51,162 nt of DNA from a virus. The notes under the pieces were generated by a model, which worked only from the letters and a program-made list of their open reading frames with translations, had not been told where the DNA came from and did not search any database. The stretch lies in the IMG/VR virus record IMGVR_UViG_3300024267_000007, positions 1 to 51,162 of that record; one strand, 5' to 3'. The translations under genes were made by a program, and so were the position numbers. Shown piece by piece: positions 13,720 to 21,912 of this stretch; within the stretch, counting starts at the first letter, position 1; every line of letters begins with the position of its first letter.

Positions 13720-13757
13720 CACTTATATTATCGAAATGAGATCGTGTTCACTCTGTC
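13720..13757 (-). promoter_or_regulatory. Leftward promoter motif, copy 11
   Basis: Minus-strand GACAGAGTGAACACGA, 9 bp, GATAATATAAGTGAA. Two preceding T bases give TTGACA, so this copy also carries a consensus -35-like hexamer, though its distance from GATAAT is long for a sigma-70 promoter. It serves the 35-residue gene. Confidence 0.65.
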
Positions 13758-13761
13758 AAAA

Positions 13762-13793
13762 TGCTATACGCAGTATGCTATACGTGCTATACA
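13762..13793. repeat. Three clustered TGCTATACR 9-mers
   Basis: TGCTATACG at 13762 and 13776 and TGCTATACA at 13785 lie within 32 bp. The same 9-mer or its complement occurs singly at 7509, 9265, 11034, 12271, 12854, 12899 and 14194. This is the densest cluster and falls in the gap between promoter copy 11 and the 46-residue gene. Confidence 0.6.
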
Positions 13794-13822
13794 GCCTTCG
13801 GCTGCGCCTCCGGTCCTGAGCA

Positions 13823-13963
13823 TTACTCAGTCGTGTTCCAAGCCTTGAGCTGGGCTGAGGTCAGTTGCTGTTCCCTGGTCTGATCCTTAGTCTGGTCTCC
13901 GATCCAGATACATTGCACGTAACTGGTTCCATCTGGTCTGGTTCTGATTTCTGATCTGTACAT
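13823..13963 (-). CDS. Small Gln/Thr-rich hypothetical protein, 46 residues
   Basis: The frame MYRSEIRTRPDGTSYVQCIW continues with IGDQTKDQTREQQLTSAQLK and ends NTTE. Its ATG overlaps the stop of the upstream gene (TAATG). It is notably richer in CAG, ACC and other GC-ending codons than the rest of the arm, hinting at a different origin or at constraint on the DNA itself. It is not recognised. Confidence 0.5.
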   Translation of the reverse strand: MYRSEIRTRPDGTSYVQCIWIGDQTKDQTREQQLTSAQLKAWNTTE

Positions 13964-14130
13964 TATATTATATCTAATTTAGTTAGTATGTCTTCAAGTA
14001 TATCTTCTTCAAGGAATTGATCCTGGTCGTAGTCTGTTTTCATGATCTCGATGTAGGCTTTGATCTGGTCAACCTGTCCTGGGTATCTGTCGTAGATCTG
14101 TTGATCTATTCTGGTTACTATTGGTTTCAT
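13963..14130 (-). CDS. Small acidic hypothetical protein, 55 residues
   Basis: The frame MKPIVTRIDQQIYDRYPGQV, then DQIKAYIEIMKTDYDQDQFL, ends in an acidic helix (EEDILEDILTKLDII). It is the first gene after promoter copy 12, the rightmost leftward unit, and is probably among the earliest expressed. It is coupled to the following gene through TAATG. It is not recognised. Confidence 0.55.
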   Translation of the reverse strand: MKPIVTRIDQQIYDRYPGQVDQIKAYIEIMKTDYDQDQFLEEDILEDILTKLDII

Positions 14131-14151
14131 ATCTTATATTTATTTTAGATT

Positions 14152-14189
14152 CACTTATATTATCGGATCTCCATCGTATTCGTCTTGTA
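14152..14189 (-). promoter_or_regulatory. Leftward promoter motif, copy 12 (rightmost)
   Basis: Minus-strand TACAAGACGAATACGA, 9 bp, GATAATATAAGTGAA. It is the first leftward promoter next to the divergent control region and drives the 55- and 46-residue genes. Confidence 0.7.
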
Positions 14190-14400
14190 CAAATGCTATA
14201 CAAACGGCAAGCCGTAAGCCGTAGCCGAACCACAACCAGAAGCCGAACAGCCAGGGTCCAGATGCCAGTAAGCCGCACCGCAGTACCAGACCCGATAGCA
14301 TAAGCCTGAACCTGCACCGTAAACCGCACCGAAAAGCCGAAACCGTGTGCCAAAGCCGAAAAAAAGGCCGGGGGCCCCTAAAACTAAAACGCGTTTTCCT
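14190..14400. repeat. GC-rich patch with AAGCCG repeats and perfect palindromes
   Basis: In an AT-rich genome this ~200 bp stretch is GC-rich and holds about six AAGCCG units, repeated CCGCACCG, a GGGGCCCC palindrome (14371-14378) and the 12-bp palindrome AAAACGCGTTTT (14386-14397), plus one TGCTATACA at 14194. An open minus-strand frame exists (14196-14453) but has only a TTG start and low-complexity Gly/Tyr content, so it is not called. A control, origin or packaging role is possible. Confidence 0.5.
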
Positions 14401-14472
14401 ATAGGATTGTCGAGGTAATGTAAAGGTGCAACCCCATCACTCTCTATTTGCAACGTTTTTTTATTTCAACAA

Positions 14473-14519
14473 GTGTGACATTAGCTAGTTATATATATTA
14501 ATAAGAGGCTATCGTCGCG
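14473..14519. promoter_or_regulatory. Dyad C: 47-bp interrupted palindrome in the divergent control region
   Basis: Plus strand begins GTGTGACATTAGCTAG, passes TTATATATATTAATAA and ends AGAGGCTATCGTCGCG. It lies 64 bp before the first late gene and is the only strongly structured element between the leftward and rightward arms, so it is the best candidate for the late-operon switch. It matches dyads A and B over nearly all arm positions. Confidence 0.65.
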
Positions 14520-14582
14520 TTTGTGTATATTGTAAAATTTAGGTATAACATGTAAGTATATAATGTATACGAAAACACTATT

Positions 14583-14849
14583 ATGGCAAAACCAAGAAGA
14601 AAAGGCGGACCGAAGCAAAAATTAAGTCCAGCAGCAGCGAAGGCTAAGGCAATCAGGGACAAGAAGTACGCTATGACCGACAGAAGAAGGAGATTTAAAG
14701 CTGAGAGTCAAAGAAAGGATTGTCCTAAAGGACACGATTACGACCATAATACTAAAAGATGTGTTACATCGTCTCATAACAGAGGTGGAACGCAGGGTAA
14801 GAGTAAAAAAGACGGTACTAAGGCAGAAAGAAGACAAAATAAAAAATAA
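14583..14849 (+). CDS. Small, highly basic protein, first gene of the late operon
   Basis: An 88-residue, strongly basic protein (AKPRRKGGPKQKLSPAAAKA, DRRRRFKAESQRKDCPKGHD, ending KAERRQNKK). One CPKGHDYDHNTKRC segment could bind a metal ion (C...H...H...C). Such a protein might condense DNA or bind RNA. It is the first rightward gene, 2 nt before the tail protein that follows, so it is probably made with virion proteins. No family is recognised. Confidence 0.65.
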   Translation: MAKPRRKGGPKQKLSPAAAKAKAIRDKKYAMTDRRRRFKAESQRKDCPKGHDYDHNTKRCVTSSHNRGGTQGKSKKDGTKAERRQNKK

Positions 14850-14851
14850 AC

Positions 14852-15709
14852 ATGGCAATAATATATTCATATCCTTACGATCAGACTATAACTGATACAG
14901 ATGCTTGGGTAGGTACTGATTCCGTCAATAGACAAACGAAGCAGTATACGGCTAAAGCAGTAGCGGACTACCTGAATATAAACGGTAAGGTGGCAATTGC
15001 CGGTCAGATGAACTATCAGTTTGTACAAGACCCTTCATTTAAAGCAGGTACTTTTGCTTTTGCAGCTGGAAGCGGTGATGACACACCTTGGTCAAGCATT
15101 ACATCTATAGTAATATCAAACATGGACCTCTCGGGTCAGATTGTTTCACCTTTCTTAGAGTATTTAATAGATGAGCAAGTACTATTCCAAGATGTAGCCG
15201 GTAAAGGTTCATTTGGGCATTATATAATGAGAGGGTACACGCAAATTGGTACAACTAACTTTTATACATTAACATTAGAATATTTAGGAGGTAATGGATC
15301 TATAGATATGGATCACTATTACACTCTTGTAAACTTTTATTTAGAACTCGGTGCTACAGGTGTTGATAGTGTTAGAGCTCTTGATACTGAGTTTATAGAT
15401 ATGACACCTACGACGCCTCAAACAGGTAACGTAGAAGTTACAGCATCATTGTCAGCTACTGGTACGCCTGATAATACTACATTCCTACGAGGAGATAACG
15501 TTTGGGCTAGAGCGAACGAAACGTATACATTTGTGCAAGCATCTGCCAGTGCAACGTGGACCGTTCAACACAACCTAGACAAGTTTCCTTCTGTAACTAT
15601 GGCTTTGTCCACCGGGCAGAAAGGTTACGGAGATATAGTATACATCGATGAAAACAATTTAACAATAACCTTCGCTTCTGCTGAATCAGGCAAAGCATAT
15701 ATGAACTAA
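14852..15709 (+). CDS. Tail fibre / receptor-binding-type structural protein
   Basis: A 285-residue protein. The N-terminus (AIIYSYPYDQTITDTDAWVG) resembles fibre attachment regions. Near 208 comes SATGTPDNTTFLRGDNVWA, a fibre motif shared with the next gene and common in marine phage fibres. A C-terminal beta domain follows (ATWTVQHNLDKFPSVTMALS). It probably belongs to the tail-fibre network at the host-recognition tip. It lies 2 nt before its neighbour, and start codons follow A-rich leaders. Confidence 0.75.
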   Translation: MAIIYSYPYDQTITDTDAWVGTDSVNRQTKQYTAKAVADYLNINGKVAIAGQMNYQFVQDPSFKAGTFAFAAGSGDDTPWSSITSIVISNMDLSGQIVSPFLEYLIDEQVLFQDVAGKGSFGHYIMRGYTQIGTTNFYTLTLEYLGGNGSIDMDHYYTLVNFYLELGATGVDSVRALDTEFIDMTPTTPQTGNVEVTASLSATGTPDNTTFLRGDNVWARANETYTFVQASASATWTVQHNLDKFPSVTMALSTGQKGYGDIVYIDENNLTITFASAESGKAYMN

Positions 15710-15711
15710 TT

Positions 15712-16953
15712 ATGGCAATACCTTTTTTAAATAACATTAATCTTAGCGATAATCAATTACAGAACGCTAAGCTACATATCACCGGTACGGCACCAACAGC
15801 TGCAGCGGCTCAGATATATTTTGACAGTAGCGATACAATAGCTAAGTACTACTCCAATGCAACTGACACTTGGGTTAGTTTAGTTCAAACTGATTTTGCA
15901 AATGGTACTTATGTAAGTCTAACAAACAGTGGAACATCGGTAAAAAGATCTTACACCATAGATTTATCTGCTACTGGAACTAAAGATGCAACAACATATT
16001 TAAGAGGAGATAACACATGGGCTGCTTTAGCTGATATATATAGTTGGAACCTATCTGCTAACGGAGGAACCGCTGAATCTGTAGAAGATAATGAAACGGT
16101 TGATTTTATACAAGGAGGTACTACAACAATAACTAGATCAGGTAAGGATATAACCATATCTTCAGCAGATCAATTTGTAGGTACGCTAACCGGTATTGGA
16201 GCGGGTACTTATATAACTATAGATAATACAACGCCCGCTGTTCCAATTGTAAACGTAGAAGGTACGGAGGCTGCAACCGTAAGTAAGTTAGTAGCTAGAG
16301 ATGCTAGCGGTTATGGTTATGTAGCAACGCCTGCATCAGGTGATAGTTCGACTAAAATAGCAACTACCGCATTTGTTCAAGATGCTGTTACGGGATTACT
16401 GGAGTTTAAAAGTGGTTTCAATGCTAGTACCGGAATAATAGCTGATGGCTCTGGAGACGATTTATATACAGACAGAGCAATTGCCGTAGGTGATTACTAC
16501 GTAGTTACAGTAGCAGGAGACTTTTTTGGTAATGCAGCAACTCCTTTAACCCCCGGTGATTCTGTTATAGTTCAAACAGATCAAGCTGCTGGTAGTGCTA
16601 CAGAAGCGGATTTTATAATTGTACAATCTGACACAGACCTTGCTACATTGACAACGGTAGGTATTGGTAATGTAAATGCCGGTACTGGAATAAGCGTTGC
16701 TTATGCATCAGGTACGGCAACTGTAACAAACACAGATACAAATTCTTCAAACACATATGCGGTAACAATAACAGATACGGCAACTATAACTCACAGCTTA
16801 GGAACTAAAGATGTTATTATACAGCTTTACGATGTAACAACTGATGAAACTGTTTACGCAGATGTTGAAAGAGGATCTACTTCTGAAGCAACAATTACAT
16901 TTGCTGCAACACCAACTAATAGCGTTAGAGTTTTGGTACAGAAGATAGGTTAA
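15712..16953 (+). CDS. Tail fibre protein
   Basis: A 413-residue beta-rich protein with SATGTKDATTYLRGDNTWAA near residue 85, matching the motif in the preceding gene. It also has long stretches of Thr, Ala, Gly and Asp, as in trimeric fibres, and a C-terminal domain (HSLGTKDVIIQLYDVTTDET) like those of phage fibre ends. The KLVARDASGYGYVATPASG segment is a phage fibre spacer type. It likely works together with the giant fibre encoded just downstream. Confidence 0.78.
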   Translation: MAIPFLNNINLSDNQLQNAKLHITGTAPTAAAAQIYFDSSDTIAKYYSNATDTWVSLVQTDFANGTYVSLTNSGTSVKRSYTIDLSATGTKDATTYLRGDNTWAALADIYSWNLSANGGTAESVEDNETVDFIQGGTTTITRSGKDITISSADQFVGTLTGIGAGTYITIDNTTPAVPIVNVEGTEAATVSKLVARDASGYGYVATPASGDSSTKIATTAFVQDAVTGLLEFKSGFNASTGIIADGSGDDLYTDRAIAVGDYYVVTVAGDFFGNAATPLTPGDSVIVQTDQAAGSATEADFIIVQSDTDLATLTTVGIGNVNAGTGISVAYASGTATVTNTDTNSSNTYAVTITDTATITHSLGTKDVIIQLYDVTTDETVYADVERGSTSEATITFAATPTNSVRVLVQKIG

Positions 16954-16970
16954 TAATAAAAAATTAACAC

Positions 16971-19900
16971 ATGAAGTTTAAAAGTAATATAGAAGTACAG
17001 GCTGGTATAGAAGACAAAGACGGTCAGGTAGGAAGCAACGGTCAAATACTTGCTTCAACTGGTAGTCAAGTTGATTGGGTAGATCCAGCTAACATAGTTA
17101 CATCTGCCACAGATGTGATTATAGAGTGTAAAAACACTTCAGGTGTTACTATAGCAAAAGGTACACCAGTATATCAAACCGGTAACGTCGGCGCTACGGC
17201 TGTAATAGAAGTTGCGGTAGCTGATGCTTCTGACGAAGATAAAATGGCTGCTATTGGGCTTTTACAATCTGACCTTATAAATAATGCTTTTGGATATGTA
17301 GTTGTAACAGGTGAGCTTTTAAATATAACCACTTCACCTATAGACGGTGTAACGCCTACAACTGGAGACACAATATATGTAAAACCAGGCGGTGGACTTA
17401 CTCTTACAAAACCAACTGGTGTTAATTTTATACAAAACGTAGGTTTAGTTGGTAAAGTATCTGGCGGGAATGCTGGGTCACTCACTGTGTCTTCTATAAT
17501 GAGGAGCAATGATGTGCCAACACCTTTATATATAGATCACGATAATCAACGTTTAGGTATTGGAACACCTACACCTGGTTCAGTCTTAGACGTACAAGGA
17601 ACTCAAGGACAATTATTTTCTGTAACTGATGACTTATCAGGAGAGATATTTGCTGTAGCTGACATTTCAGGAGTACCTATTATGACCGTTAACTCAAGCG
17701 GTCTTTCTACTTTTGCAGGTAACGTAAGTATAACTAAGGGTGTTTTATCTATAACTTCAGATGGTTTAAATGCGGTTACTTTTACAGAGAGCGGTAGTGG
17801 TGATTTCACTATTGACGCACCAGATGACATTAGGTTAGATGCTGGAGGTGGGGACATAGTGTTAAAATCGGCAGGCACTGAATATGGTAGAATCTCAAAA
17901 TCAAGTAGCGATCTAAGTATAACTTCCTCAGCAACTGACTCAGACATATTAATAAATCCAAATGGAAATGGCAACGTAGGTATCGGGACGACTGCTCCTG
18001 GGGCTAAACTTGTAATATCAGGAGGCGGTGGAGCAATTAGTGATAACGGATTTCAAATTAATAGCAGCTACGGGTTTAATGGAACTGGAGTTTTAGAAAT
18101 TAATCCTTCAGCCACATCACATATACCTTTATCAATCCTTTCAAAAAATGGGCAAACAGCAAACCTTGTTAATGTAACATCTTTTGGTGGAACTGCAGGC
18201 AACTTGTTTAACGTACAATCCTCAGGTAACGTAGGTATCGGAACGACTAATCCTGGGGCTAAGTTAGATGTGGCAGGAGATATAAGGACATCAAGTAACT
18301 TTATAGCAGACAACGCGACTCTTGGGTCTTTGAGTCTAAGAATATCAGGGACAGAAACTGGGAGATTAGATAATTTTAATAGTGCGCTACGTTTAATAAA
18401 CTTCCACGCTTCATCTGAAACTATAGTACAAGGAAATGGTAATATATCTTTAAATTCTGTAGGTTCTAGCAATATAAAGCTCTCTACTGCAAACACAGAA
18501 AGAATGCGTATTGATTCAGATGGTAACGTAGGTATAGGGACTACAGCTCCAGGTGAAAAACTAGTAATTGCAGGTGGTGTATTAGCTTACGGTGATACTA
18601 GTTCAATTGGTAGTGGCACTTCTTATTACTTAGGGAATAATCCAAATTCAAGAGACATTGTATTTACTCGTGTTGCTAATGCTGAACTTGGTATTGGTCG
18701 CTATAATGGTGGATGGTATGAGACAATGCGTTTTGATGCTGACGGCAATGTTGGTATCGGGACTACGAGTCCAAGTAAAAAATTAACAGTATATGGTGGA
18801 AATGATAATGGTATATGGGTTGATAGTTCAGGCTCACAATACACTTCGATTGCTTGGGGTAATAATGGAACTGAAAAAGCAAACATTGCTTATGATAACA
18901 CTAATGCAAATTTTGTATTAAGTGCATATGGAGCAAGTGATACTGTTTTTTCAAATAATGGTTCAGAAAAAATGCGTATTGATAGTGCAGGTAACGTCGG
19001 GATTGGAACTACTAGTCCTCAATCAGGAGGAGGGTCTGCAAAATGGTTAAGTTTAAACGGAACAGCCGCGTACTCAGGTGGTATAGTGTATACAGTAAAC
19101 TCAGCAACAAAGGCGTATTCATATTTTGAAAGTGATTATTTAAAACAACAAGCTCAGTCAGGTTTTGGTCAGAAGTTTATAGTTAATGGTACTACTACAG
19201 CTATGACCATCTTATCAGATGGTAACGCAACTTTTTCGGGTAATGTTGCTGTAAATGGAACCAACGTAACAGTTGCAAATGCATCAAACCCTTATATATA
19301 TATAAACGATACAAATGCTGGTGCTGGTATATTCCAGCAAGAAGGTAATACTACAAGAATAGGTTCTGACTCAAATACTCAAGTTGTACTTGTTCAAAAC
19401 AATGCAACTGCAGTTACTATAGACACAGATAAAAACGTAGGGATTAATACTACTTCACCTGATTTTAAATTAGACGTAGACGGAACATTTGGTGTTTCTG
19501 ATTTACCATTTAATACAGACTCAGTTTCTGTATTAGTAGCAAATGAAACTATAGGTGCAGATTTAGTAACAAATGGGGATTTCGCAACAAATACAGACTG
19601 GACAGAGCAAGGTGGTGCTGCTGCCTGGAGTATAGCTAACGGAAAAGCTAATTGCGTAGTTAACTCTTCTACTCGTTATTTTGAACAACCAAACGTTTTA
19701 CCGTCATCAGGACCAGGAAATACCTACAAAGTTGTTTATACTATATCTGGAATTACACAAGGTCAATTTCAAATAAATATAGGAGGATATGGAGCGACTC
19801 CAGGAAGAACTACTAATGGTACATATGCTGAAACATTTACTACTACTAACGCTTCAGCCAATAATAGAATATATCTTCAATCTTCCCCAAATACTATTGG

Positions 19901-20999
19901 GAGCATAGATAATATATCAGTACAATTAGTAACCTCTGCAAGTAATCAAATACAAAAAAGAGAATTAGGTACTGGTGCATTTGGACCAACACCTGTAGGA
20001 GCTTACTTACCACTTTCAGCTGGTTCAGGAGAGATACTTACCGGTGATTTGGCTATGAATAATAACATAGGTATTATAACTAAAGATAGTTCAGGAGCGT
20101 TTAGAGATATATTAAAATTAAATTCTTCAAATGTGCTAGAAATAGGTTCTAGCTCTTTAGCTACTAATACTATATTTAAAAACTCAGGCAACGTAGGTAT
20201 AGGTACTACTACTCCTGGTGATGCTTTAGTTGTTAAGGGTGGTTCACCTGGTAATATTGATTTAGTTTCATTTCAAAACAATGCTGGAAACGAAACTCAT
20301 AGATTTTATACAGATAGCGCCAATGATGGTGTAATTGAAACAGTAACTAATGCTGGAGTAACAGCAAATTTAATACAGTCCTCAGGTAATTCGTACTTAA
20401 ACGGTGGAAACGTCGGGATTAACACAACTTCACCTGGAGATAAGTTACACGTTGAGGGTGGTATTATAATACAAAACGGAAACAACTTACAATGGGGAGG
20501 TCTATATTCTGCGGGAGCTCCTACAATATACGCATCTACAAATTACCTTCATTTTGTGCCAACAGGTTCATCAGGATCAGGGTACAGGCAAATGCGATTA
20601 GATACAACTGGTCTTGGTATTGGAACATCTTCTCCAAGTGAGAAGTTAGATGTAGCAGGTAATATAAAAATACAAGCAGCTTTACTTTCAAACCAAGAAA
20701 ACACAGATATAGATTCCGCGGCAGCTGAAGTAGTTGCTCAGGTAGCTCACGCTACTTATACAGCAGCTTTCTTTGACTTTGTAGTTAAGAAAGGTACAAA
20801 TGTAAGATCAGGTACAGTATATGCTTGTCATAACGGAGACACAACTCCTTTAGTGGAATTTACAGAAACATCGACTAATGACTTAGGGGACACATCAGAT
20901 GTGGTTTTAAGCGTGGATATATCAGGAGCTAATATGAGATTATTAGCAACAGTGACTTCAGATGACTGGAGTGTTAAATCATTAATAAGAGCAATATAA
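16971..20999 (+). CDS. Giant tail fibre/spike with GNVGIGTT repeats (paralogue 1)
   Basis: A 1342-residue protein. After an N-terminal domain (KNTSGVTIAKGTPVYQTGNV) it carries many copies of GNVGIGTTxPGxKL, each ending a ~60-100-residue beta segment, together with DVQGTQGQLFSVTDDLSGE, shared with the second giant fibre. The C-terminus (TTPLVEFTETSTNDLGDTSD, DDWSVKSLIRAI) is a different tip domain. It lacks the S74 chaperone domain of its paralogue. Repeats of this kind build long trimeric beta fibres. It should sit at the outer part of the tail and contact the cell surface. Confidence 0.82.
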   Translation: MKFKSNIEVQAGIEDKDGQVGSNGQILASTGSQVDWVDPANIVTSATDVIIECKNTSGVTIAKGTPVYQTGNVGATAVIEVAVADASDEDKMAAIGLLQSDLINNAFGYVVVTGELLNITTSPIDGVTPTTGDTIYVKPGGGLTLTKPTGVNFIQNVGLVGKVSGGNAGSLTVSSIMRSNDVPTPLYIDHDNQRLGIGTPTPGSVLDVQGTQGQLFSVTDDLSGEIFAVADISGVPIMTVNSSGLSTFAGNVSITKGVLSITSDGLNAVTFTESGSGDFTIDAPDDIRLDAGGGDIVLKSAGTEYGRISKSSSDLSITSSATDSDILINPNGNGNVGIGTTAPGAKLVISGGGGAISDNGFQINSSYGFNGTGVLEINPSATSHIPLSILSKNGQTANLVNVTSFGGTAGNLFNVQSSGNVGIGTTNPGAKLDVAGDIRTSSNFIADNATLGSLSLRISGTETGRLDNFNSALRLINFHASSETIVQGNGNISLNSVGSSNIKLSTANTERMRIDSDGNVGIGTTAPGEKLVIAGGVLAYGDTSSIGSGTSYYLGNNPNSRDIVFTRVANAELGIGRYNGGWYETMRFDADGNVGIGTTSPSKKLTVYGGNDNGIWVDSSGSQYTSIAWGNNGTEKANIAYDNTNANFVLSAYGASDTVFSNNGSEKMRIDSAGNVGIGTTSPQSGGGSAKWLSLNGTAAYSGGIVYTVNSATKAYSYFESDYLKQQAQSGFGQKFIVNGTTTAMTILSDGNATFSGNVAVNGTNVTVANASNPYIYINDTNAGAGIFQQEGNTTRIGSDSNTQVVLVQNNATAVTIDTDKNVGINTTSPDFKLDVDGTFGVSDLPFNTDSVSVLVANETIGADLVTNGDFATNTDWTEQGGAAAWSIANGKANCVVNSSTRYFEQPNVLPSSGPGNTYKVVYTISGITQGQFQINIGGYGATPGRTTNGTYAETFTTTNASANNRIYLQSSPNTIGSIDNISVQLVTSASNQIQKRELGTGAFGPTPVGAYLPLSAGSGEILTGDLAMNNNIGIITKDSSGAFRDILKLNSSNVLEIGSSSLATNTIFKNSGNVGIGTTTPGDALVVKGGSPGNIDLVSFQNNAGNETHRFYTDSANDGVIETVTNAGVTANLIQSSGNSYLNGGNVGINTTSPGDKLHVEGGIIIQNGNNLQWGGLYSAGAPTIYASTNYLHFVPTGSSGSGYRQMRLDTTGLGIGTSSPSEKLDVAGNIKIQAALLSNQENTDIDSAAAEVVAQVAHATYTAAFFDFVVKKGTNVRSGTVYACHNGDTTPLVEFTETSTNDLGDTSDVVLSVDISGANMRLLATVTSDDWSVKSLIRAI

Positions 21000-21000
21000 T

Positions 21001-21672
21001 ATGGGATTTTATAGAGGACCAAATATAGTAACAGACGATTTAAAGTTAGCTTTAGACGCGGGAAGCGAAAGAAGCTACTCAGGTTCAGGAACTTCAGCTG
21101 ATAGCATAGTAAGTACTAATACAGCTACTTTATACAATGGCGTTGCTTATAGTGGTAATAATGGAGGTTTTTGGGACTTTGATGGAAGTGATGATTATAT
21201 TCTTACTGATTTTGGTAGTGGTTTAAATCCAACAACACAAGACCTTAGTTATGGTGTATGGGTAAAACCTGATGCTGGGCAAACATCTATGTTTATAATG
21301 CAATCAAGTTGGAGTGGTAGTCAGAGATTTTACATAGGATCTCTAAGTGGAAAACTAGCATGGGGTATACAAGAAAGGGGTTGGAATAGTGCTGACACGG
21401 ATTTAACATTTGTAAATGATCAATGGTATTATATAAACATTGTTTTCAGTGGAACAACAGTGAAGCTTTACGCTAATGGAGTGCTTAAAGCTACAGACAC
21501 TATCTCTAGCTTTGTTTTTGATAGTAACTTAGGTATAGGTTCTGGGAGACCATACACTTCAACTTATTATTGGAATGGAGGAATAGCTGCTTGCCGTGTT
21601 TACTACCAAGCATTAACAGCAGCACAAGTAACACAAAATTTTAACGCACAAAAATCAAGATTTGGATTATGA
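21001..21672 (+). CDS. LamG / concanavalin A-like lectin-fold protein (copy 1)
   Basis: A 223-residue protein with the jelly-roll pattern of LamG domains: FDGSDDYILTDFGSG near 60, YGVWVKPDAGQTSMFIMQSS, WYYINIVFSGTTVKLYANGV and a final RVYYQALTAAQVTQNFNAQK. The same start (GPNIVTDDLKLALDAGSERS) and end (FNAQKSRFGL) occur in the two later paralogues. It likely binds a polysaccharide on the host surface as a fibre tip or decoration. It lies 1 nt after the giant fibre stop. Confidence 0.8.
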   Translation: MGFYRGPNIVTDDLKLALDAGSERSYSGSGTSADSIVSTNTATLYNGVAYSGNNGGFWDFDGSDDYILTDFGSGLNPTTQDLSYGVWVKPDAGQTSMFIMQSSWSGSQRFYIGSLSGKLAWGIQERGWNSADTDLTFVNDQWYYINIVFSGTTVKLYANGVLKATDTISSFVFDSNLGIGSGRPYTSTYYWNGGIAACRVYYQALTAAQVTQNFNAQKSRFGL

Positions 21673-21911
21673 TAACATACATTACAATAAACACAGACGA
21701 ATTATCTTTAGTTGATTTCAACGAAGTTATGGAAACATCAGAAGATACAGTTAGACTATCAGTTGATGGTTTACAAACAGTATTAAAGTGGGAGGGTGAT
21801 GAACCTGCATTTGTGTCAACATTAAGTTCATACGAAGGACCTTACACTCACGAAGAGATTTTAGCAATAATGTCGACTCCAGAATGGACTGACCCAAATC
21901 CACCAGAATAA
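21669..21911 (+). CDS. Small hypothetical protein between lectin genes
   Basis: An 80-residue acidic protein (MITYITINTDELSLVDFNEV, LSVDGLQTVLKWEGDEPAFV). It overlaps the first lectin gene by 4 nt and precedes the second by 1 nt, so it is translated with them. It may be a partner or small fibre adaptor, but no family is recognised. Confidence 0.6.
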   Translation: MITYITINTDELSLVDFNEVMETSEDTVRLSVDGLQTVLKWEGDEPAFVSTLSSYEGPYTHEEILAIMSTPEWTDPNPPE

Positions 21912-21912
21912 T

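Noticed and set aside
13764-13823. A 19-codon frame (MLRTGGAAEGCIARIAYCV) after the 46-residue gene, coupled by TAATG
   Set aside because: Its sequence is simply the TGCTATACR repeat cluster read in one frame; too short and repeat-derived to call.
14196-14453. Open minus-strand frame of 85 codons in the divergent region
   Set aside because: It starts with TTG, is low-complexity (Gly/Tyr/Leu) and reflects the AAGCCG repeat DNA rather than a protein. No promoter-like block precedes it.
17174-18886. Long minus-strand frames inside the giant fibre gene
   Set aside because: Pro/Thr/Ser-rich shadows of the repeat coding sequence, without start context or conserved features.
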